Assembly (NCBI RefSeq): GCF_014651075.1
Contig: NZ_BMWE01000036.1
Location: 1-44,855 of the forward strand
Direction: 5' to 3'
Origin: Streptomyces djakartensis
GTDB taxonomy: Bacteria > Actinomycetota > Actinomycetes > Streptomycetales > Streptomycetaceae
DNA: 44,855 bases
Shown here: positions 1 to 6,519 of the stretch, one piece after another
Layout: every line of letters begins with the position of its first letter
Position numbering within the stretch: position 1 is the first letter of the stretch
Notes under the pieces: model-generated
The model's database searches: none
The model's input: only the letters and a program-made list of their open reading frames with translations
What the model was told of the DNA's origin: nothing
Position numbers and translations under genes: made by a program

Positions 1-374
1 CTTTTCTCGATCCGATTTCCTCGGTGCTTTCCAGGTTCCCGCTCTCGCGTTTCCCTTTCCGGCGCTTCCGACTCTATCAGATCCTTTCGGCCCTGATTCC
101 CAGTCAGAGGGGGTTGCCTTCCCGGCCGTTGGGCCGTTCCGACGGGTGAGACTTTAGCGGATTCCCCGGCTCCCGAGCCAATCGGGGGCCGCGTCCTTTC
201 GAACGGGGATTCCTCATTCCGTAAATACGCATGCCGATAAAGCGGCGACAGACGTGTCTGTGCGTCGAAATAGTGCTTGGTACTTGCGGGATGGCTGCCC
301 GGGGACCAACCGGAGTCGGCGCTCACGTCGGGCAACTCGGAGAACACTACGGATGGGGGTTGGGCATGTCAACT
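1..374. other. intergenic stretch, no gene recognised
   Basis: The left edge up to the proC terminator contains no reading frame with convincing codon bias or a recognisable product. It is less GC-rich than its surroundings, with short AT-rich pieces around 215-245, which suits a promoter region for a gene to the left of the window on the minus strand. I see no RNA gene, no transposon end and no clear -35/-10 pair. Confidence 0.5.
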
Positions 375-399
375 CGGGGGCGGGTCCTGCCCGCCCCCG
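375..399 (-). terminator. hairpin terminator downstream of proC
   Basis: A perfect 10-bp GC-only stem (CGGGGGCGGG pairing with CCCGCCCCCG) with a 5-nt loop lies 6 nt beyond the proC stop codon. There is no U-run, which is usual for Streptomyces terminators. Confidence 0.7.
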
Positions 400-404
400 G
401 GATT

Positions 405-1217
405 TCAGCTGTTGTTGCCGGAGGCCAGGGCCCGGCTGCGGTCCCGGGCGGCTTCGAGGGCGGCGATGAGTGCGGCCCGTACGCCGTGGTTCTCGAGTTC
501 GCGGATGGCGTTGATCGTGGTGCCAGCCGGGGAGGTGACGTTCTCACGGAGCTTGACCGGGTGTTCGCCGCTGTCGCGGAGCATCGTCGCGGCGCCGATG
601 GCGGACTGGACGATGAGGTCGTGGGCCTTGTCGCGGGGCAGGCCGAGGAGGATGCCGGCGTCGGTCATGGCCTCGACCAGGTAGAAGAAGTAGGCCGGGC
701 CGGAGCCGGAGAGGGCGGTGCAGGCGTCCTGCTGGGACTCGGGGACCCGGAGCGTCTTGCCGACTGCGCCGAAGATCTCCTCGGTGTGGGCGAGGTGGTC
801 GGCGGTGGCGTGGGTGCCGGCGGAGATGACGGACATGGCCTCGTCGACCAGGGCCGGGGTGTTGGTCATGACGCGTACGACCGGGGTGTTGGGGGCCAGG
901 CGCTCCTCGAAGTAGGCCGTGGGGATGCCGGCGGCGCCGCTGATGACCAGGCGGTCGGCGGGGACGTGCGGGGCGAGCTCGTCGAGGAGGGTGCCCATGT
1001 CCTGCGGCTTGACCGTGAGGATCAGGGTGTCGGCGGTCTTGGCGGCTTCGGCGTTGGTGACCGGCGTGACGCCGTAGCGGTTGCGGAGTTCTTCCGCTCG
1101 TTCCTGACGGCGGGCGGTGACCAGGAGGTCGGACGGGGTCCAGCCGGCGCGGATCATTCCGCTGAGCAGGGCTTCGCCGATCTTGCCGGTGCCGAGGACT
1201 GCGACTTTCTGGGTCAT
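405..1217 (-). CDS. proC: pyrroline-5-carboxylate reductase
   Basis: Catalyses the last step of proline synthesis, NAD(P)H-dependent reduction of 1-pyrroline-5-carboxylate to L-proline, in the cytoplasm. The 270-residue product has the family's usual length. An N-terminal Rossmann motif (GTGKIGEALLSGM, residues 9-21) binds the nicotinamide cofactor. The C-terminal dimerisation and active-site region carries GSGPAYFFYLVEAM and, near the end, ENVTSPAGTT, the P5CR signature. It starts at ATG. The next gene upstream (ABC permease) ends about 105 bp away, so proC may have its own promoter. A strong hairpin follows the stop codon. Confidence 0.96.
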   Translation of the reverse strand: MTQKVAVLGTGKIGEALLSGMIRAGWTPSDLLVTARRQERAEELRNRYGVTPVTNAEAAKTADTLILTVKPQDMGTLLDELAPHVPADRLVISGAAGIPTAYFEERLAPNTPVVRVMTNTPALVDEAMSVISAGTHATADHLAHTEEIFGAVGKTLRVPESQQDACTALSGSGPAYFFYLVEAMTDAGILLGLPRDKAHDLIVQSAIGAATMLRDSGEHPVKLRENVTSPAGTTINAIRELENHGVRAALIAALEAARDRSRALASGNNS

Positions 1218-1322
1218 GGCGCGGGGTGCCTCCGAAGGGTGCGTCGTCCGGGGTCCATCCTCGCACCGGGGAGCGGGGCAACGGCCCGGGTGTCCGCTGG
1301 GCGGGATGTCGTGCCGGGCCGG

Positions 1323-2108
1323 CTACGCCGTACGGCGCCTCAGGGTCGCGGCGCCCAGGGTCAGGACCAGGAGGGCGCAGCCGGCCACGATCAGGATGTC
1401 CCGGACGAAGGTGGCGGTCATGTCCGTGTGGCGCAGCACCTCGTTCATGCCGTCGACGGCGTACGACATGGGCAGGACGTCGGACAGGGCCTCCAGAGCC
1501 GGGTGCATGTTGTCGCGTGGGGTGAACAGGCCGCACAGGAGGAGCTGGGGGAAGATCACCGCCGGCATGAACTGGACCGCCTGGAACTCCGAGGCCGCGA
1601 AGGCGGAGACGAAGAGGCCGAGGGCCGTGCCGAGGAGGGCGTCGAGGAGGGCCACCAGGAGGAGGAGCCAGGGGCTGCCGGTGACGTCGAGGCCGAGGAA
1701 CCAGAGCGCGAGGCCGGTGGCCAGGGCGGACTGGACGATCGCGAGGGCGCCGAAGGCGAGTGCGTAGCCGGCGATGAGGTCGCCTTTGCCGAGGGGCATG
1801 GCGAGGAGGCGTTCGAGGGTGCCCGAGGTGCGTTCGCGCAGGGTGGCGATCGACGTCACCAGGAACATCGTGATCAGGGGGAAGATCCCGAGGAGGGACG
1901 CGCCGATGCTGTCGAAGGTGCGGGGGCTGCCGTCGAAGACGTAGCGCAGCAGGAACAGCATCACGCAGGGGACGAGGATCATCAGCGCGATGGTGCGCGG
2001 GTCGTGGGTGAGCTGGCGCAGGACCCGGGCGGCGGTGGCGGTGGTCCGGGAGGCGTTCAGGGGCCTGGGCGGGGTGGGGGTGGCCGTCACGGGGTGGGTG
2101 GTGGTCAT
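1323..2108 (-). CDS. ABC-2 type transporter, permease subunit
   Basis: A 261-residue integral membrane protein with about six hydrophobic segments, of the ABC-2 (drug/polysaccharide export) permease class. Residues around 85-105 (TLRERTSGTLERLLAMPLGKG) form the cytoplasmic motif typical of these permeases, and a conserved stretch with FFPQLLLCG-like spacing follows in the later half. Its ATG overlaps the stop codon of the upstream ATPase by 4 nt (ATGA), so the two subunits are translationally coupled and form one exporter. The substrate cannot be read from sequence; daunorubicin/DrrB-like drug exporters are the nearest family by layout. Confidence 0.9.
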   Translation of the reverse strand: MTTTHPVTATPTPPRPLNASRTTATAARVLRQLTHDPRTIALMILVPCVMLFLLRYVFDGSPRTFDSIGASLLGIFPLITMFLVTSIATLRERTSGTLERLLAMPLGKGDLIAGYALAFGALAIVQSALATGLALWFLGLDVTGSPWLLLLVALLDALLGTALGLFVSAFAASEFQAVQFMPAVIFPQLLLCGLFTPRDNMHPALEALSDVLPMSYAVDGMNEVLRHTDMTATFVRDILIVAGCALLVLTLGAATLRRRTA

Positions 2109-2950
2109 CGGGGTGTCTCCTTCGTGCGGGCTTCCTCTTTCGCCTTGTCCACCAGGTGCAGGAACCCGGCCTCGACCGTTTCGGTGCCGGTGCGGGTGCG
2201 CAGGGCCTCCGGGGTGTCGTCGGCGAGGAGCTCGCCCTCGCGCATGAGGAGGAGGCGGTGGCAGCGCTCGGCCTCGTCCATGACGTGGGAGGAGACGAGG
2301 AGGGTGGCGCCGCGGCTCGCCGCGATGTCGTGGAAGAGGGCCCAGAGGTCGCGGCGCAGCACCGGGTCGAGGCCGACGGTCGGTTCGTCGAGGACCAGGA
2401 GTTCTGGGGTGCCGAGGAGGGCGACGGCCAGGGAGACGCGGTTGCGCTGGCCGCCGGAGAGGTTGCCGGCCAGGGCGTCCGTGTGGGTGGTGAGGTCGAC
2501 GTCGGCGATGGCTCGGGTGACGTTGTCGTGGCGGCGGTCGGTGGCGTGGCGTCCGGGGTCCAGGATCTGTGCGAAGTAATCGAGGTTCTGGCGGACCGTC
2601 AGGTCGTCGTAGACGGAGGGGGCCTGGGTGACGTAGCCGATGCGGGTGCGCAGGGTGGGGTGGCCGGCCGGTCGGCCGAGGACGTCGAGGGTGCCGGTGA
2701 CCTTGGCCTGGGTGCCGACGATCGCGCGCATCAGGGTCGACTTGCCGCAGCCGGAGGGGCCGAGCAGGCCGGTGATCTGGCCGCGGGGGACGGTGAAGGC
2801 GAGGTTGCGGAGGACGGTGCGGGGGCCGCGGGTGACGGTGAGGTTCTGGGCGTTGATGGCGGCGGGTTCGGGGTTCGCGTGCGGTTGGGGGTGCGGGTGC
2901 GGGTGTGTGTTGGTGGTGGGGCGTGGTGGGCCGGGAGCATTATTCATCAT
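2105..2950 (-). CDS. ABC transporter, ATP-binding subunit
   Basis: The 281-residue ATPase partner of the ABC-2 permease. After a His/Pro-rich N-terminal tail of about 35 residues it shows Walker A (GPSGCGKST), a Q-loop region (YVTQAPSVYDDLTVRQN), the ABC signature (LSGGQRNRVSLA), Walker B (LLVLDEPTVGLDP) and the H-loop (LLVSSHVMDEAERC). The frame is open further upstream, but that part reads through non-coding repeats. I place the start at one of the two adjacent ATG codons (MMNN), both inside the perfect palindrome 2931-2970. The messenger is therefore very short-leadered or even leaderless, and a protein bound at the palindrome would block transcription. The stop overlaps the permease start by 4 nt. 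Confidence 0.88.
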   Translation of the reverse strand: MMNNAPGPPRPTTNTHPHPHPQPHANPEPAAINAQNLTVTRGPRTVLRNLAFTVPRGQITGLLGPSGCGKSTLMRAIVGTQAKVTGTLDVLGRPAGHPTLRTRIGYVTQAPSVYDDLTVRQNLDYFAQILDPGRHATDRRHDNVTRAIADVDLTTHTDALAGNLSGGQRNRVSLAVALLGTPELLVLDEPTVGLDPVLRRDLWALFHDIAASRGATLLVSSHVMDEAERCHRLLLMREGELLADDTPEALRTRTGTETVEAGFLHLVDKAKEEARTKETPR

Positions 2951-2970
2951 GTGATGAATAATGCTCCCGG
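2931..2970. promoter_or_regulatory. perfect 40-bp palindrome (candidate operator) over the ABC ATPase start
   Basis: Two identical 19-nt arms (CCGGGAGCATTATTCATCA and its exact reverse complement) flank a 2-nt centre at 2950-2951. The AT-rich core is conspicuous in this GC-rich DNA. The ATPase ATG sits in the right half as read on the minus strand. It resembles a binding site for a dimeric repressor of the TetR, GntR or MarR type; the regulator is not adjacent here. Confidence 0.75.
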
Positions 2971-2982
2971 TGGAGGTCTGCG

Positions 2983-3275
2983 TCAAGCGGTTGGGGGGCG
3001 TCGAGCCGGGGCCTTGGCGAGCAGGAGGAGCGCGTCGTAGACCTCCTCGACGACGCCGTCGGGGAGGGCGTCGAACGGGCGCTGCGGGACTGGGCCGCCA
3101 ATGCCGTCGCCGGGTTCCACGGCGAGGACGTGCGCGCCGCGAGCGTGCAGGAGGGCGGTCGCTATGCCGGTGCCGGCGCCGATGTCTGCGACGCGGGAGT
3201 CGAGGAGGGGCGGTTGGCCAGGTCCTCGGTCGCGTCGAAGAGGGACGGGGGGGTAGCTGGGCGGTGGGTTTTCGG
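2983..3275 (-). pseudogene. decayed class I SAM-dependent methyltransferase
   Basis: Two pieces of a methyltransferase remain on the minus strand. A piece beginning LFDATEDLANRP (about 3200-3236) is in one frame, and the SAM-binding motif I piece (DSRVADIGAGTGIATALL, then VLAVEPGDG) continues in another, so a frameshift lies near 3200. After motif I the sequence jumps directly to a tail reading LPDGVVEEVYDALLLLA, which resembles the C-terminal end of the same family. Roughly 150 residues of the catalytic domain are missing. The stop at 2983 is 13 bp from the palindrome at the ABC ATPase start. Confidence 0.7.
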
Positions 3276-3284
3276 GGCACCGTC

Positions 3285-3466
3285 GGTGGGGGTGCGCGTT
3301 GCGCGTGCCGCTGGGTGGGGGGTCGGGGCCGTGTCGGGGGGTGTCCGTCCTCGGAACGGCGCGATGGAGTCGGATGACGAGTGACTGTCCGTTGACGCGC
3401 CAACCGCTGCGGGCGGACACCCCCCGACACGTCCCCTTCCGTGCGTACGCGGCTGCGGGTGCGTCG
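3285..3466. repeat. dispersed intergenic repeat, copy A, with long hairpin
   Basis: About 182 bp that recur at 40594-40775 in the same orientation with only about six substitutions and no indels. The core is an inverted repeat with 23-nt arms at 3325-3347 and 3414-3436 (one mismatch), enclosing a 66-nt loop that itself holds further imperfect pairing. It lies directly upstream of the methyltransferase remnant. I regard it as non-coding; reading frames through it have no plausible start or product. Confidence 0.8.
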
Positions 3467-3840
3467 TGGCCGCCCTAGCTGCGGGCAGTCGTGCCGCTTG
3501 GGCGGCACGGGTGGGCGCAGCGGCACCCCGCCACGCCGGGCTGCGCAACGCCCCCGCCCCAGCACCACGCCGAGTGCCTGGAGCGCAGGCCGCCGCTGCG
3601 GGCAGTCGTGGCCGCCCTAGCTGCGGGCAGTCGTGCCGCTGGGGCGATGGGGGTCCCCCTGCTCGAGCGAAGCCGAGAGCTTGGGGGAGGGTGGGCGCAG
3701 CGGCACCCCGCAACGCCGGGCTGCGCAACGCCCCCGCCCCCCGCACCAACGCCGAGTACCTGGAACCGGCCGCCGCCGCTGCGGGCCGTCGTGCCGCTGG
3801 GGCGATGGAGGTCCCCCCTGCTCAAGCGAGGCCGAGAGCG
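3466..3840. repeat. mosaic of short intergenic repeats
   Basis: A 50-bp block at 3511-3560 recurs at 3691-3740, a 180-bp period, with one difference. A 35-nt block beginning TCGTGGCCGCCCTAGCTGCG occurs at about 3466 and again at about 3606. A hairpin with CCCCC/GGGGG ends and an inner CTCG/CGAG stem lies at 3655-3687, with a degenerate copy at 3813-3840. The same pieces appear at 40797-41080. The 3291-3863 stretch holds no gene I can support. Confidence 0.75.
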
Positions 3841-3863
3841 CCCTCAGCGGCTACGCCGTGCGC

Positions 3864-4172
3864 CTAGGAACAGCGCGGGCGTATGTACCCGTCGCTGCCT
3901 GTGTTGACGTACGCGTCCGACACGTACTGGCCGCTCGCGATGTTGTCCCAGATGTTCGTCGTGCCGTACGGGCCCGTGACCAGGCTGCCGGGTGACTGGC
4001 AGTGGATCTGGACGCGGGAGCCCTCGGGCAGGACCTTGACGATCGGATAGCCGGTGCCGGGACCGCTGCGGACGTTGACGCGGACGCCCGGCGCGATCGA
4101 GAAGTACGTGGCCGCCGCGGCCAGTGTGGTGACCAGCGGCTCGCGGGCCTCTTCGACAGGCTCGACAGACAT
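3864..4172 (-). CDS. small SH3-domain protein
   Basis: A 102-residue product whose C-terminal two thirds form a bacterial SH3-like domain: VRVNVRSGPGTGYPIVKVLPEG is the hallmark first half, followed by a variable loop and a DGYIRPRCS end. Two cysteines (in QIHCQS and at the C-terminus) could form a disulfide. I chose the start MSVEPVEEAREP because GGGGGAGG sits about 8 nt upstream; an upstream ATG (MGFNGGGF) lacks such a site. No signal peptide is evident, only a mildly hydrophobic stretch (TTLAAAATYFSIA). It is divergent from the Ser/Thr kinase. SH3b domains often bind cell-wall peptides; the role here is unknown. Confidence 0.8.
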   Translation of the reverse strand: MSVEPVEEAREPLVTTLAAAATYFSIAPGVRVNVRSGPGTGYPIVKVLPEGSRVQIHCQSPGSLVTGPYGTTNIWDNIASGQYVSDAYVNTGSDGYIRPRCS

Positions 4173-4338
4173 GATGAAACCTCCCCCGTTGAACCCCATG
4201 GCTGCCATGGGACCCCGTTGATTCCCCTGAATCACGTGATCAAACACCTGTGCTTGCGGAGGCTGGCAAGCCGCCTCTGTCCCGTACGCGTCATCGACTA
4301 GGCTCCGTGCGTCGCGCGCGCGGAGGAACAGCACGGGG

Positions 4339-6468
4339 GTGGTCCCAGTGGCGCCACAGCGAAACGCCGGAGCGGGCCCGGAAGCGGAACTTCCCGAGTA
4401 CGCCGGTCATTACCGGCTCGAGTCATGTCTGGGCTCGGGCGGCATGGGCGTGGTGCATCTGGCCCGGAGTACCTCCGGGATGAAGCTCGCCGTGAAGGTC
4501 GTGCACGCGGAGTTCGCCAAGGACCCTGAGTTCAGGGGGCGTTTCCGGCAGGAAGTGGGAGCGGCGCGGAGGGTCAGCGGGGCCTTTACGGCGCCTGTGG
4601 TCGATGCCGATCCGGAGGCCGGGCGGCCGTGGATGGCCACGCTGTTCATTCCGGGGCCCACGCTCGCCCAGGAGGTGAAGCGGAACGGGCCTTTGGCTCC
4701 GGCGCAGTTGCGTCGGCTGATGGCCGGGCTCGCGGAGGCGCTGCGCGACATTCACCGGGTCGGGGTCGTGCACCGGGATCTGAAGCCGAGCAACGTGCTG
4801 CTCGCCGAGGACGGGCCGAAGGTCATCGACTTCGGCATTTCCCGGCCCGCGGACAGTGAGTTGCGGACCGAGACCGGGAAGCTGATCGGTACGCCGCCGT
4901 TCATGGCGCCGGAGCAGTTCCGGCGGCCGAGAGAGGTGGGGCCCGCCGCGGATGTGTTCGCCCTCGGGTCTGTGATGGTGCACGCGGCCACCGGGCGGGG
5001 GCCGTTCGACTCGGACAGTCCCTATGTCGTCGCCTACCAGGTCGTGCACGACGAACCCGAGCTGACGGGCGTACCGGAGGAGCTGGTGCCGCTGGTGCTG
5101 CGGTGCCTCGCCAAGGAGCCCGAGGACCGGCCCTCTCCCGACGAGTTGATGCGGGAACTGCGGTCGGTGGCGGCTTCCTACGACACGCAGGCGTTCATAC
5201 CGGAGCGGCGGGTGGCCGAGGGGCGGGCCGAGGACCCTTCGGAGGCGCCGGTTGCGGAGCGGTCCGGTGGGAAGCGGCGGGTCCGGCTGCGGATCGGTAA
5301 GCGGGGGCTTCTCGGGGCCGGTGTTGTCGGGCTGGTCGTCGCCGGTGCGCTGGTGTCGGTGTCGTGGCCGGGTGGTCCCCCTCCGGCGTCCGGGGTGACC
5401 CCCCCGCGGACCACGGCGGCCGCCTTCACGGCGTGGGCGGCGACAGCGTCGTCCAAGGCGGGCACCCCGCAGTGCTCGTACGGGGAGGGGAAGTTGCTCT
5501 GTGCGCAGAGCGGGCTGGTCTTCGCCCTGGATCCGGCGGACGGGGGTCTGCTGTGGAAGCACCCGCTGGACGGGGTGGCCGCCGACGGGCCGCCGAGCGG
5601 GGCTCCGGTGGTTTCGGGTGGGCTGGTACTGGGCGGGCTCGGCCACGGGCAGCGGCTGACCGCGCTCGATCCTGACTCGGGTGACGTGTCACGGCGGCAG
5701 ACCATGTCGATGTCGGGAGGGGTGCGGGCCGTGGGAGGGATGGTTCTGCTCACCGCGGCCGACGGCACGGTGACCGGCGTGGACAGTGCCTCCGGGGAGG
5801 AGAAGTGGCGTCACCGGATCCCGGGGCAGGACGTGCCGTACTTCGTGTCGTTCCCGGGCGATCCGCTGGCGTACGCGGCGAGTGTGTCCGGCGACGGGGC
5901 GGGGACGACGGTCACCGCGGTGGACCCGGGCACGGGCGAGGTGCGGTGGGACGCGCGGCTGGAGGGGGACTTGCGGCCGCTCGGAACCGTGGAAGGGGCT
6001 GTTGTGTTCGTGGCCGTGGACGCCGTGAGCGGGGAGGCGCGGGCCGTGGTCCGGTACAGCCCGGGCGGTCGTACGACGGTGCGGGTGCCGTTGCGGATTC
6101 CCCTGCGGGATGTCCAGGGCGGTGTGCGCGGGGATGTCGTTCATCTGATGGCGACGGGTGGGGCGCTGGTCGCCGTCGATGTGGAGGCGCGCGAGCAGCT
6201 CTGGACTCTGGAGACGGGCGTGGTGCGGGGGTCCACTCCGGTCGCGGACGCACGGCATGTGTACGTGACCGCTCCGGACGGGCGGCTGCTGGCCGCCGAT
6301 GCCCGGCGTGGCAAGCTCGTCGGGCAGACCCCGCCACGGCTGAGCGAACGGTCGGACACGGTTCCGGCCGCGCTGCCGGCGCCCGTGCTCGTGGACGGCC
6401 GTGTCTACGCCGGTGCCCCGGACGGCACCGTCTTCGCCGTGGACGGGCGGGATCCGTCCGCCTGGTAG
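4339..6468 (+). CDS. membrane Ser/Thr protein kinase with extracellular PQQ-type beta-propeller
   Basis: A 709-residue bitopic kinase. Residues 26-280 are a Hanks-type kinase domain with the glycine loop GSGGMG (32-37), ATP-binding Lys53, catalytic HRDLKPSN (Asp147), DFG (164-166) and a GTPPFMAPEQ activation segment. A charged linker leads to one transmembrane helix at about 323-343. The remaining 350 residues carry repeated motifs such as FALDPADGGLLWKHPL and VDSASGEEKWRH, typical of PQQ/WD-like propeller blades, and should lie outside the cell. Kinases of this form sense an external ligand or wall state. A GTG start at 4339 has GGAGG 12 nt upstream; a GTG three codons later is also possible. 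It is divergent from the SH3 gene and converges on ilvD. Confidence 0.93.
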   Translation: MVPVAPQRNAGAGPEAELPEYAGHYRLESCLGSGGMGVVHLARSTSGMKLAVKVVHAEFAKDPEFRGRFRQEVGAARRVSGAFTAPVVDADPEAGRPWMATLFIPGPTLAQEVKRNGPLAPAQLRRLMAGLAEALRDIHRVGVVHRDLKPSNVLLAEDGPKVIDFGISRPADSELRTETGKLIGTPPFMAPEQFRRPREVGPAADVFALGSVMVHAATGRGPFDSDSPYVVAYQVVHDEPELTGVPEELVPLVLRCLAKEPEDRPSPDELMRELRSVAASYDTQAFIPERRVAEGRAEDPSEAPVAERSGGKRRVRLRIGKRGLLGAGVVGLVVAGALVSVSWPGGPPPASGVTPPRTTAAAFTAWAATASSKAGTPQCSYGEGKLLCAQSGLVFALDPADGGLLWKHPLDGVAADGPPSGAPVVSGGLVLGGLGHGQRLTALDPDSGDVSRRQTMSMSGGVRAVGGMVLLTAADGTVTGVDSASGEEKWRHRIPGQDVPYFVSFPGDPLAYAASVSGDGAGTTVTAVDPGTGEVRWDARLEGDLRPLGTVEGAVVFVAVDAVSGEARAVVRYSPGGRTTVRVPLRIPLRDVQGGVRGDVVHLMATGGALVAVDVEAREQLWTLETGVVRGSTPVADARHVYVTAPDGRLLAADARRGKLVGQTPPRLSERSDTVPAALPAPVLVDGRVYAGAPDGTVFAVDGRDPSAW

Positions 6469-6482
6469 CGGAGAGGGTGTGC

Positions 6483-6508
6483 GGGGGCCGCCGCCTGTGG
6501 CGGCCCCC
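6483..6508. terminator. bidirectional hairpin between the kinase gene and ilvD
   Basis: A 10-bp perfect stem (GGGGGCCGCC with GGCGGCCCCC) and a 6-nt loop sit between two convergent genes, 14 nt after the kinase stop and 11 nt after the ilvD stop. Confidence 0.8.
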
Positions 6509-6519
6509 TGCGAGAGTGC

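Noticed and set aside
211..230. Shared 12-mer CATTCCGTAAAT at about 215 and about 33207
   Set aside because: A pair of identical 12-mers is expected by chance in 45 kb, and the flanks do not match.
231..2579. Long plus-strand open frame opposite proC and the ABC transporter genes
   Set aside because: It is the antisense of well-supported genes; long frames arise from high third-position GC, and the product is Gly/Asp/Val-rich without domains.
3466..3867. Several overlapping small proteins on both strands in the repeat patch
   Set aside because: All are Ala/Arg/Pro-rich translations of repeated non-coding DNA shared with 40.6-41.1 kb.
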